Of a stretch of DNA of 5,504 nucleotides, positions 1 to 5,504 are shown piece after piece. Made by a program: the position numbers and the translations under genes. The stretch is from Rhodoferax sp. (GTDB taxonomy: Bacteria; Pseudomonadota; Gammaproteobacteria; Burkholderiales; Burkholderiaceae_C): positions 1-5,504 of the forward strand of contig JARXAU010000063.1 in assembly GCA_029865675.1 (NCBI GenBank), in the 5' to 3' direction. Under the pieces are notes generated by a model. That model was not told the origin of the DNA. It ran no database searches and saw nothing but the letters and a program-made list of their open reading frames with translations. Position 1 is the first letter of the stretch; each line of letters begins with the position of its first letter.

Positions 1-1340
1 CCATGGTGCTGGGTGCCATGATGCTCGCCGGGCCCAATACCAACGCCGTTCTGTACCCGCTGGCGCTGGGCGCGGTGTCCATCCTCGCGTCCATCGTTGG
101 CTGCTTTTTTGTCAAAGCCTCGCCCGGCATGAAGAACGTCATGCCCGCGCTCTACAAAGGCTTGGCGGTGGCGGGCGTGCTGTCGCTGATTGCGTTTTAC
201 TTTGTGACGCAAAGCCTGTTCCCGGCCTCGGTCACGCTCACCGACGGTCGCGTCATCAGCGGCATGGATTTATTTGGCGCCTGCGCCGTCGGCCTGGTAT
301 TGACTGCCGCTCTGGTCTGGATCACCGAGTACTACACCGGCACCCAGTACGCGCCGGTGCAGCACATTGCCCAGGCGTCTACCACCGGCCACGGCACCAA
401 CATCATTGCCGGGCTGGGCGTGTCCATGCGCTCTACCGCCTGGCCGGTGCTGTTTGTCTGCCTGGCGATTTGGACTGCGTTCCATCTGGGCGGTTTGTAC
501 GGCATTGCCATTGCCGCCACGTCCATGCTCAGCATGGCGGGCATTGTGGTGGCGCTGGACGCCTATGGACCGATTACCGACAACGCCGGCGGCATTGCCG
601 AGATGTCGGAAATGCCCAAAAGCGTGCGCGACATCACCGACCCGCTGGACGCGGTGGGCAACACCACCAAGGCCGTCACCAAGGGCTACGCCATTGGCTC
701 GGCGGGCCTGGCCGCGCTGGTGCTGTTTGCCGACTACACGCACAAGCTCGACGCTTTTGGCAAGCACATTGCCTTTGACCTGAGCGACCCGATGGTGATC
801 ATTGGCCTATTCATTGGCGGTCTGATTCCCTACCTGTTTGGCGCCATGGCCATGGAGGCGGTAGGCCGCGCGGCGGGTTCGGTGGTGGTAGAAGTGCGCC
901 GCCAGTTCCGCGACATCAAGGGCATCATGGACGGCACTGGCAAGCCCGAATACGACACGGCGGTGGACATGCTGACCACAGCCGCCATCAAAGAAATGAT
1001 GATTCCCAGCCTTTTGCCCGTGGTCGTGCCCATCGTGGTAGGCCTGGCATTGGGGCCTGCGGCGCTGGGTGGTTTGCTGATGGGCACCATCGTGACCGGC
1101 TTGTTTGTCGCGATTTCCATGTGCACCGGCGGCGGCGCCTGGGACAACGCCAAAAAGTACATCGAAGACGGCCACCACGGCGGCAAGGGCTCGGACACGC
1201 ACAAAGCAGCAGTGACGGGCGACACCGTGGGCGACCCGTACAAAGACACGGCCGGCCCCGCAGTGAACCCCTTGATCAAGATCATCAACATCGTGGCGCT
1301 GCTGATCGTGCCGCTGATGATGAAGATTCACGGCGGCTGA
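1..1340 (+). CDS. hppA: Membrane-bound proton-translocating pyrophosphatase, K+-independent type (C-terminal part, 5' end outside window)
   Basis: Integral inner-membrane enzyme that couples hydrolysis of pyrophosphate to orthophosphate with proton export. The visible 445 residues are the C-terminal part of a family usually near 700-800 residues. The ATG at position 3 is internal: family members continue upstream into the first aspartate-rich substrate motifs (DVGADLVGK and DNVGDNVGD types), which are missing here only because the window starts late. Seen in the sequence: EYYTGTQYAPV; STTGHGTNII; the third conserved acidic motif ITDNAGGIAEM (aspartate at visible residue 193, codon 579-581); GNTTKAVTKG; and the C-terminal block GGAWDNAKKYIEDG, followed by a last hydrophobic helix. 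Many long hydrophobic segments fit the roughly 16-helix fold. In GNTTKAVT, lysine at visible residue 223 (codon 669-671) and threonine at 226 (678-680) mark the potassium-independent proton-pumping subfamily; potassium-dependent and sodium-pumping enzymes carry alanine at the lysine position. The frame is intact to TGA at 1338-1340. No U-tract hairpin follows the stop directly. Confidence 0.96.
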   Translation, partial: MVLGAMMLAGPNTNAVLYPLALGAVSILASIVGCFFVKASPGMKNVMPALYKGLAVAGVLSLIAFYFVTQSLFPASVTLTDGRVISGMDLFGACAVGLVLTAALVWITEYYTGTQYAPVQHIAQASTTGHGTNIIAGLGVSMRSTAWPVLFVCLAIWTAFHLGGLYGIAIAATSMLSMAGIVVALDAYGPITDNAGGIAEMSEMPKSVRDITDPLDAVGNTTKAVTKGYAIGSAGLAALVLFADYTHKLDAFGKHIAFDLSDPMVIIGLFIGGLIPYLFGAMAMEAVGRAAGSVVVEVRRQFRDIKGIMDGTGKPEYDTAVDMLTTAAIKEMMIPSLLPVVVPIVVGLALGPAALGGLLMGTIVTGLFVAISMCTGGGAWDNAKKYIEDGHHGGKGSDTHKAAVTGDTVGDPYKDTAGPAVNPLIKIINIVALLIVPLMMKIHGG

Positions 1341-1362
1341 TTCGGTGTGCAGGACACTCCGC

Positions 1363-1391
1363 AAAAAAACTTAAATAGAATCAAATATTTA
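1363..1391 (+). promoter_or_regulatory. Candidate IHF binding site with upstream A-tract
   Basis: Positions 1379-1391 read AATCAAATATTTA, matching the IHF consensus WATCAANNNNTTR at every fixed base. A run of seven A (1363-1369) lies 9 nt upstream of it. This resembles the strong lambda H' arrangement, where an A-tract sits a similar distance before the core. IHF bends DNA sharply and often helps distant activators at promoters. The caution is that the core lies in DNA where A/T-rich consensus matches arise easily by chance. Confidence 0.42.
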
Positions 1392-1422
1392 TTTTTTATG
1401 TTTTATTTATAAAAAATATATA
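1386..1422. repeat. AT-only inverted repeat
   Basis: TATTTTTTAT at 1390-1399 and ATAAAAAATA at 1409-1418 are perfect 10-bp inverted copies around a 9-nt spacer (1400-1408). After one mismatch (1389/1419), three more pairs extend the arms to 1386 and 1422. As RNA the stem is all A-U, so it would be weak. No U-run follows it, so it is not a classical terminator on the plus strand. It could be an operator for a dimeric regulator, a cruciform-prone element, or chance in a roughly 7% GC stretch. Confidence 0.35.
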
Positions 1423-1502
1423 AATCAATTAAATTAGTTAATTAAACACATAGACTTATGTAAAAGCAAACATTGTTTTTAATAGCGGCTAATATCGAGC
1501 CC

Positions 1503-2141
1503 ATGAAGATGCTGATCGTCGACGACCACCCCGTGGTTCTTGTAGGGCTGAGCCAATTGCTCCAGGGGCGTTACCCCCAGGCGCAATTGGTACTCGCTGG
1601 CACGGGTGCGCAGGCGATCGACCTTCTGATGCCGCACCGCGACATCGACCTGGTGCTGCTGGATTACCAGCTGGAGGACATGACGGGGCTAGAGGTGTTG
1701 CGAGAATTCGCAAGGGTGCGGGCGCAATTGGCGGTGTTGGTCGTTTCCGGCTCCACCAACCCCCACCTGATGCAACAAACCATCGAAGCGGGCGCTCTGG
1801 GCTTTGTGCTCAAGTCGGGCTCCATCGACGAAATGTTCAAAGCGGTCGAACTCGCCCTAAGGGGGGAGAGTTACGTGCCACCAGAGCTCCAGGCCTTCCA
1901 GTTGCTAGAACGGTCCGGCGGAAAAGCGATCCGCGCCCGGCTCTCGATGCGCCAAGAAGAGGTGCTCTACGGCCTGATGGACGGGCAAACGAATCGGCAC
2001 ATTGCGCAGGCGCTGGGCCTCTCCGACGAGACCATTAAAAATCACGTCAGCGCCATTCTTCGCCATTTTGAGGCCGACAACCGCACCCAAGCGGTCGTCG
2101 CCGCCTCTGACGCGGGCTACCGCAGGCACAAAGCGCAGTAA
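1503..2141 (+). CDS. Two-component response regulator, NarL/FixJ family (REC + LuxR-type HTH)
   Basis: A 212-residue cytoplasmic transcription regulator of the usual NarL-family length. The receiver domain spans about residues 2-118: acidic pair D7-D8 followed by HP, phospho-acceptor D54 in LLDYQLEDMTGLEVL, switch residue S82 in VVSGST, and conserved K104 in GFVLKSGS. A linker leads to a LuxR-type helix-turn-helix at about 147-201 (LSMRQEEVLYGLMDGQTN, then IAQALGLSDETIKNHVSAIL and RTQAV), which should bind DNA as a dimer after phosphorylation. All catalytic receiver residues are present, so it should accept phosphate. The ATG at 1503 is chosen because MKMLIVDDHP is the normal start of this family; an in-frame TTG at 1473 would add ten residues of poor fit. 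The Shine-Dalgarno is weak (GAG at 1497-1499). No sensor kinase is in view, so its partner and target genes are unknown. The very AT-rich spacer upstream probably carries its promoter, and moaA begins 88 nt downstream on the same strand. The exact ortholog cannot be named from sequence alone. Confidence 0.93.
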   Translation: MKMLIVDDHPVVLVGLSQLLQGRYPQAQLVLAGTGAQAIDLLMPHRDIDLVLLDYQLEDMTGLEVLREFARVRAQLAVLVVSGSTNPHLMQQTIEAGALGFVLKSGSIDEMFKAVELALRGESYVPPELQAFQLLERSGGKAIRARLSMRQEEVLYGLMDGQTNRHIAQALGLSDETIKNHVSAILRHFEADNRTQAVVAASDAGYRRHKAQ

Positions 2142-2229
2142 ACCGCGTCGCTGAGGCAACGAGAAACGGCTTCTTCGAAAAACCATGGGTGCTAAAACTC
2201 GGGGCACCGAAAAGGCCACAATCGGGCCC

Positions 2230-3411
2230 ATGACGAGCCGCCCCCCTTACCGCACTATTTCTTTGCTAGATCAGCGCTCCCTCGCGCCGCCGATGCACCC
2301 TTTAGGCACTGGCGGCAGTGGCTACATCCAAGACCTGGGCACAAGCCAGCCGAGGGGGAGCTTGACAGACACCCTGGGTCGGCCCCTGCGCGACCTGCGC
2401 ATTAGCGTCACCGACCGCTGCAACTTTCGCTGCAGCTACTGCATGCCCAAAGAGGTATTTGACAAAGACTATGCGTATTTGCCCCACAGCGCCTTGCTTT
2501 CGTTTGAAGAAATCACGCGCATTGCACGCCAGTGTGTGGCGCACGGCGTACAAAAAATCCGGCTGACCGGCGGCGAACCCCTCTTGCGCAAGAACCTTGA
2601 GCTGCTGATTGCGCAACTCGCCACACTGCGCACTACCGAGGGCGCGCCCTTGGACATCACCCTCACCACCAACGGGTCCTTGCTGGCCCGCAAGGCGCAG
2701 GCACTCAAAGACGCGGGATTGCAGCGGGTCACGGTCAGCCTGGACGGCTTGGACGATGCGGTCTTCAAAAAAATGAACGACGTCGATTTTCCGGTGGCTG
2801 ACGTACTAGCAGGCATTGAGGCGGCGCAGGCGGTGGGCCTGGGACCGATCAAAGTCAATATGGTGGTCAAGCGGGGCACCAACGACCATGAAATCGTGCC
2901 CATGGCACGCCACTTCCAAGGCACTGGAGTCGTTTTGCGCTTTATTGAATACATGGACGTAGGCGCGACCAACGGCTGGCGCATGGACGAGGTGCTGCCA
3001 TCCGCCAGAGTGATTGAGCGGCTACACGCCGAATTGCCCGTGGTTGCACTTGAGGCCTCAGCGCCCGGCGAGACCGCCCAACGCTGGGGCTACGCCAACG
3101 CGCAAGGCCAATATGACCCGCAGCTGGGTGAAGTGGGGGTGATCAGCAGCGTCACCCAGGCCTTTTGCGCCGAGTGCAACCGTGCACGCTTGTCCACCGA
3201 GGGGCAACTTTATTTGTGCCTTTTCGCCAGCCAGGGCCACGACCTGCGTGGCGTGGTGCGCGGCTCGGGTGGAGACGCGGAACTAGCCGACGCAATAGCG
3301 CACATTTGGCAGGGACGTAGCGACCGCTATTCGCTGCTGCGCGCCAGTTTGCCGCCCGAAGCACAGGGCAGCGGCGCACGCCGGGTCGAGATGAGCTATA
3401 TCGGCGGCTAA
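2230..3411 (+). CDS. moaA: GTP 3',8-cyclase MoaA (molybdenum cofactor biosynthesis)
   Basis: Radical S-adenosylmethionine enzyme that starts molybdenum cofactor synthesis by converting GTP to 3',8-cyclo-7,8-dihydro-GTP, the MoaC substrate. From the ATG at 2230 it has 393 residues. The N-terminal 4Fe-4S motif CNFRCSYC has cysteines at 64, 68 and 71. The SAM-binding segment RLTGGEPLLRKN and the NGSLL and SLDG strand motifs follow. The second, GTP-binding cluster is C-x2-C-x13-C at 313, 316 and 330. The protein ends in the conserved Gly-Gly tail (MSYIGG), needed for catalysis in the family. The first cluster lies about 40 residues further in than in E. coli MoaA; the lead, with its ISLLDQRS segment, resembles other betaproteobacterial MoaA proteins. 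An in-frame ATG at 2185 would add 15 residues, but MTSRPPYRTISLLDQR fits the family start better; neither start has a strong Shine-Dalgarno. It is first in an operon with mobA (5 nt gap) and moeA. The 88-nt leader shows no clear terminator, so read-through from the regulator gene is possible. Confidence 0.96.
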   Translation: MTSRPPYRTISLLDQRSLAPPMHPLGTGGSGYIQDLGTSQPRGSLTDTLGRPLRDLRISVTDRCNFRCSYCMPKEVFDKDYAYLPHSALLSFEEITRIARQCVAHGVQKIRLTGGEPLLRKNLELLIAQLATLRTTEGAPLDITLTTNGSLLARKAQALKDAGLQRVTVSLDGLDDAVFKKMNDVDFPVADVLAGIEAAQAVGLGPIKVNMVVKRGTNDHEIVPMARHFQGTGVVLRFIEYMDVGATNGWRMDEVLPSARVIERLHAELPVVALEASAPGETAQRWGYANAQGQYDPQLGEVGVISSVTQAFCAECNRARLSTEGQLYLCLFASQGHDLRGVVRGSGGDAELADAIAHIWQGRSDRYSLLRASLPPEAQGSGARRVEMSYIGG

Positions 3412-3416
3412 GCACC

Positions 3417-4124
3417 ATGGCGCAGTTTGACCCCCGTGAGGTGTGCGCCGTGGTGCTCGCGGGTGGCATGGGCAGCCGCATGGGCGGCGTGGACAAGGGC
3501 TTGCAACTGCTGGCGGGGCAGCCCCTGGCAGGGCATTGTGTGCAGCGCCTTCAAGCGCAAACCCTGGGTGCACCGGGCTTGATCGCCATCAACGCCAACC
3601 GCAACGCAGACCTCTACGCCCGCTGGGGCTGCCCGGTCTGGGCAGACGAGCTAAAAGGCTATGCCGGCCCGCTGGCCGGTTTTGAGACGGCGTTGCAGTA
3701 TTGCTCTAGCCGGCCTGCGGGTGACGCTGCTGCGCCAGAGGGATACCGATATCTGCTGACGGTAGCCTGCGACACGCCGCGTTTTCCGCTGGACTTGATG
3801 GATCGCCTGGCGCAAGCCTTGGAATTTGCAGCCTTCGGGTCGCAAGGCGCCGACATCGCAGTCGCCGGCGCTCGGGAGCGAGACGACAAGGGTCAGTGGA
3901 CGCTACGCCCCCAACCGGTGTTTTGCCTGCTGCGCACCACTTTGGCCCCTAGTTTGCAGGCGTTTTTGGCAAGTGGCGGACGCAAGGTGGACGCCTGGAC
4001 GGCACAGCATCGCACTGTGGTGGTGGCGTTTGACCAAGCGCAGGACGATCCACAAGCCTTTTTTAACGCCAACACACTGGCCGAACTGCGCTCTCTGGAA
4101 AGCACGCCACTCCGTACGGTATGA
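3417..4124 (+). CDS. mobA: Molybdenum cofactor guanylyltransferase MobA
   Basis: Cytoplasmic nucleotidyltransferase that transfers GMP from GTP to molybdenum-molybdopterin, giving the MGD form used by DMSO-reductase-family enzymes (nitrate reductases, formate dehydrogenases and others). The 235-residue protein is slightly longer than the roughly 190-200 usual for the family. It shows the N-terminal GTP-binding signature LAGGMGSRMGGVDKG (residues 14-28), INANRN (58-63), YAGPLAG (82-88), the metal-binding aspartate D119 in VACDTP, and the C-terminal FFNANT motif (215-220). Extra length relative to E. coli MobA falls in the loop before the CDTP strand (about residues 97-110) and in the C-terminal tail. 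It lies 5 nt after moaA, and its stop overlaps the moeA start (ATGA at 4121-4124), which points to co-transcription and translational coupling. The related CTP-using MocA family is a possible confusion, but the GGVDKG motif and linkage to moaA and moeA favour MobA. Confidence 0.93.
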   Translation: MAQFDPREVCAVVLAGGMGSRMGGVDKGLQLLAGQPLAGHCVQRLQAQTLGAPGLIAINANRNADLYARWGCPVWADELKGYAGPLAGFETALQYCSSRPAGDAAAPEGYRYLLTVACDTPRFPLDLMDRLAQALEFAAFGSQGADIAVAGARERDDKGQWTLRPQPVFCLLRTTLAPSLQAFLASGGRKVDAWTAQHRTVVVAFDQAQDDPQAFFNANTLAELRSLESTPLRTV

Positions 4125-5422
4125 AAACCCTGGACCAAATCGCTGCGGAACTGCAGGGCTACGACCCCCAAGCCCTACCCGCCCACACGGTGAACGCATT
4201 CTTAGCGCAACTGGTGCCGAGTCCCACGCAGAACGAAGAGGTGCCACTCCTGAAAGCGCTAGGACGGCTGCTGGCCCAAGACGTGGTCAGCCCCATTAAT
4301 GTGCCCGCACATGACAACTCGGCCATGGACGGCTACGCTTTTGCCGGCTCGGCGCTGGACGCGGGTGGCGCAGTGGCGTTGCGCATTGTCGGCTCTGCCT
4401 TGGCGGGCGCGCCCTACCAAGGCTTGCTGGCCAAAGGCGAATGCATAAAGATCATGACGGGCGCCGTCATGCCTGACGGCCTCGACACGGTGGTGCCCCA
4501 AGAGTTGGTGCAGACCACGGACGACCATATCCATTTGCCACCGGGACTGCTGCGCGCTGGGGACAACCGCCGCGCCCGTGGCGAAGACTTGCAGCAAGGA
4601 AAAACTGCCTTGGCGGCGGGCACGGTGTTGACACCGGCCTGCCTGGGCCTCTTGGCCAGCCTAGGCATGCCCACGGCGCGGGTGTTCCAGCGCTTGCGGG
4701 TGGCCTACTTTTCTACCGGCGACGAGATTTTGAGCCTGGGCGACGCCCCCCGCGCGGGCGCCGTGTTTGACAGCAACCGCTACACCGTCGGGGCCATGTT
4801 GCAGCGCATGGGCATTGAATGTGTGGACCTGGGCGTGGTGCGCGACGACCCTGGCGCGCTGGCGGCCGCCTTTCGCAGCGCCGCAGCGCAGGCCGACGCC
4901 ATCATCACCAGCGGTGGCGTGAGCGTGGGCGAGGCCGACCACACCAAGGCCACGATGCGCCAACTGGCACAAAGCGACACACCTGGCGAAGGCGGCGTGG
5001 TGTTCTGGCGCATCGCCATGCGTCCGGGTAGGCCGATGGCAGTGGGGCGCATCGGACAGGTACCCTTGTTTGGCTTGCCGGGCAACCCGGTGGCGGTGAT
5101 GGTGACCTTTTTGGCCTTTGTGCGCCCTGCCCTGTGGCGCATGCTGGGCGCCAACGCGCAAGACCCCTCCATCAACCCGCCGCTGCTCAAAGCCCGCAGC
5201 GTTGCAGCGATCCGCAAAAAGCCGGGCCGCACCGAATACCAACGCGCCATCGTTAGCACCGACGCCGGTGGCGGTCTGTGCGTGGTAACCACGGGCGACC
5301 AGGGCTCTGGCGTGCTCAGCTCCATGGTGCGGGCCAACGGATTGCTGGTGCTGCACCACGACCAAGGCGCGGTGGCGCCGGGGGACATGGTGGATGTGAT
5401 GGTGTTTGCGGGGGTGATGTAG
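4121..5422 (+). CDS. moeA: Molybdopterin molybdenumtransferase MoeA
   Basis: Inserts molybdate into adenylylated molybdopterin, releasing AMP and forming the active molybdenum cofactor; it acts after MogA. Length (433 residues) is close to the usual 400-420. Conserved blocks in order: PAHDNSAMDGYA (62-73, D65 corresponding to the essential acidic residue of E. coli MoeA), IMTGAVMPDGLD (111-122), RARGED (151-156), FSTGDEI (197-203), DSNRY (217-221), TSGGVSVGEAD (263-273), FWRIAMRPGRPMAVG (295-309) and GLPGNPVAV (318-325), followed by the C-terminal MoeA beta-barrel domain to residue 433. No catalytic motif is missing and the frame is intact. The start ATG at 4121 overlaps the mobA stop, so translation is probably coupled, with little Shine-Dalgarno of its own. 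It is the last gene of the operon: a convergent gene seems to begin its 3' end within 40 nt. Its cofactor may be passed on unmodified or to MobA from the preceding gene. Confidence 0.96.
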   Translation: MKTLDQIAAELQGYDPQALPAHTVNAFLAQLVPSPTQNEEVPLLKALGRLLAQDVVSPINVPAHDNSAMDGYAFAGSALDAGGAVALRIVGSALAGAPYQGLLAKGECIKIMTGAVMPDGLDTVVPQELVQTTDDHIHLPPGLLRAGDNRRARGEDLQQGKTALAAGTVLTPACLGLLASLGMPTARVFQRLRVAYFSTGDEILSLGDAPRAGAVFDSNRYTVGAMLQRMGIECVDLGVVRDDPGALAAAFRSAAAQADAIITSGGVSVGEADHTKATMRQLAQSDTPGEGGVVFWRIAMRPGRPMAVGRIGQVPLFGLPGNPVAVMVTFLAFVRPALWRMLGANAQDPSINPPLLKARSVAAIRKKPGRTEYQRAIVSTDAGGGLCVVTTGDQGSGVLSSMVRANGLLVLHHDQGAVAPGDMVDVMVFAGVM

Positions 5423-5436
5423 GCCAGGGCTCACAT

Positions 5437-5453
5437 AAAAGTTCGTGCCGAAC
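5437..5453 (-). terminator. Possible short intrinsic terminator for the minus-strand gene
   Basis: Read on the minus strand, GTTCG-GCA-CGAAC (5453 down to 5441) forms a perfect 5-bp stem with a 3-nt loop, directly followed by TTTTAT (5440-5435). The order of stem then T-run is right for a minus-strand transcript, and it sits 7 nt past the TGA of the minus-strand reading frame. The stem is short for an efficient terminator. On the plus strand the hairpin lies 18 nt after the moeA stop but is followed by GCCCGTTT, a poor U-run, so it would serve moeA weakly at best. Confidence 0.42.
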
Positions 5454-5460
5454 GCCCGTT

Positions 5461-5504
5461 TCAGGCCTCGGCAGGCGCCATTCCCACGCCTTTGTTGGCC
5501 AACC
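5461..5504 (-). CDS. Possible C-terminal end of an unidentified convergent gene (partial)
   Basis: The minus strand from 5502 to 5461 reads LANKGVGMAPAEA and then TGA (complement at 5461-5463). The 13 sense codons have mostly G or C in third position, as in the genuine genes here, and a hairpin with a T-run follows 7 nt past the stop. This fits the tail of a minus-strand gene converging on moeA. Thirteen residues are too few to assign a family, and no function is proposed. A non-coding end is also possible. Confidence 0.33.
   Translation of the reverse strand, partial: LANKGVGMAPAEA

Larger units (their letters stand above)
1341..1502. promoter_or_regulatory. AT-rich intergenic control region upstream of the response regulator gene
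   Basis: This spacer separates hppA from the response regulator gene. Composition changes sharply: 1363-1482 has 15 G/C in 120 bases, and 1371-1440 has 5 in 70, inside otherwise GC-rich DNA. No open reading frame or RNA gene is recognisable. Several TATA-like hexamers occur (for example at 1418-1423 and 1490-1495), but none has a convincing TTGACA-like partner at the right distance, so no single promoter is called. The skew, the IHF-like site and the inverted repeat suggest the promoter and binding sites for the downstream gene, and perhaps the 3' end of the hppA transcript. A regulatory role is inferred. Confidence 0.6.

Noticed and set aside
807..1364. Long minus-strand open frame opposite hppA
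   Set aside because: Same mirror pattern: His-rich, without recognisable domains, and overlapping conserved pyrophosphatase motifs on the other strand.
1345..1369. Hairpin and A-run just after the hppA stop as a terminator
   Set aside because: The imperfect GTGT/ACAC stem is followed by A residues, not T, on the plus strand, so it does not fit an intrinsic terminator for hppA.
1473..1502. TTG start adding ten residues to the response regulator
   Set aside because: The extra residues precede the canonical receiver start and have no good Shine-Dalgarno; the ATG at 1503 gives the normal family beginning.
2142..2229. Molybdenum-cofactor riboswitch upstream of moaA
   Set aside because: The 88-nt gap is too short for the known Moco motif of well over 100 nt, and no multi-stem fold could be traced by eye. 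A covariance-model search would settle it.
3417..4124. MobA read as a MocA-type cytidylyltransferase
   Set aside because: The RMGGVDKG signature, YAGPLAG, CDTP and FFNANT motifs, and the position between moaA and moeA, fit guanylyltransferase MobA better.
4661..5434. Long (257-codon) open frame on the minus strand opposite moeA
   Set aside because: It is very rich in His, Arg and Ala, shows no family motif, and lies wholly opposite a strongly supported MoeA. This is the usual mirror effect of GC-rich codons.

Overview
This window reads as ordinary chromosomal DNA from a betaproteobacterium, most likely of the Comamonadaceae (Rhodoferax/Polaromonas/Acidovorax-like). The grounds are GC-rich codons with G/C-dominated third positions, a MoaA with the long N-terminal lead typical of that group, and the adjacent moaA-mobA-moeA order. 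The genus is an inference; no ribosomal or other marker gene is present.

Layout. (1) Positions 1-1340 (+) hold the C-terminal 445 residues of a membrane-bound proton-pumping pyrophosphatase (hppA); its 5' part lies outside the window. (2) Positions 1341-1502 are a spacer that turns very AT-rich: about 12-13% GC over 1363-1482 and about 7% over 1371-1440. It contains an A-tract plus a full match to the IHF consensus and an AT-only inverted repeat. (3) Positions 1503-2141 (+) encode a NarL/FixJ-type response regulator with no kinase partner in view. (4) Positions 2230-5422 (+) form a tight molybdenum-cofactor operon: moaA (radical-SAM GTP 3',8-cyclase), mobA (molybdenum cofactor guanylyltransferase, 5 nt downstream) and moeA (molybdopterin molybdenumtransferase, ATGA overlap with mobA). 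(5) Positions 5423-5504 appear to hold the end of a convergent minus-strand gene, with a small hairpin and T-run placed as its terminator.

How the genes work together. MoaA performs the first step of cofactor synthesis (GTP to the precursor of cyclic pyranopterin monophosphate). MoeA inserts molybdenum into molybdopterin. MobA attaches GMP to give the guanylated cofactor used by DMSO-reductase-family enzymes such as nitrate reductases. The other steps (MoaC, MoaD, MoaE, MoeB, MogA) must be encoded elsewhere. The response regulator could control the operon or a molybdoenzyme, but nothing in the sequence proves it. The pyrophosphatase is functionally separate.

No evidence of a new biological system was found: no mobile element, CRISPR array, tRNA or rRNA. 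The least explained part is the AT-rich control region between hppA and the regulator gene.
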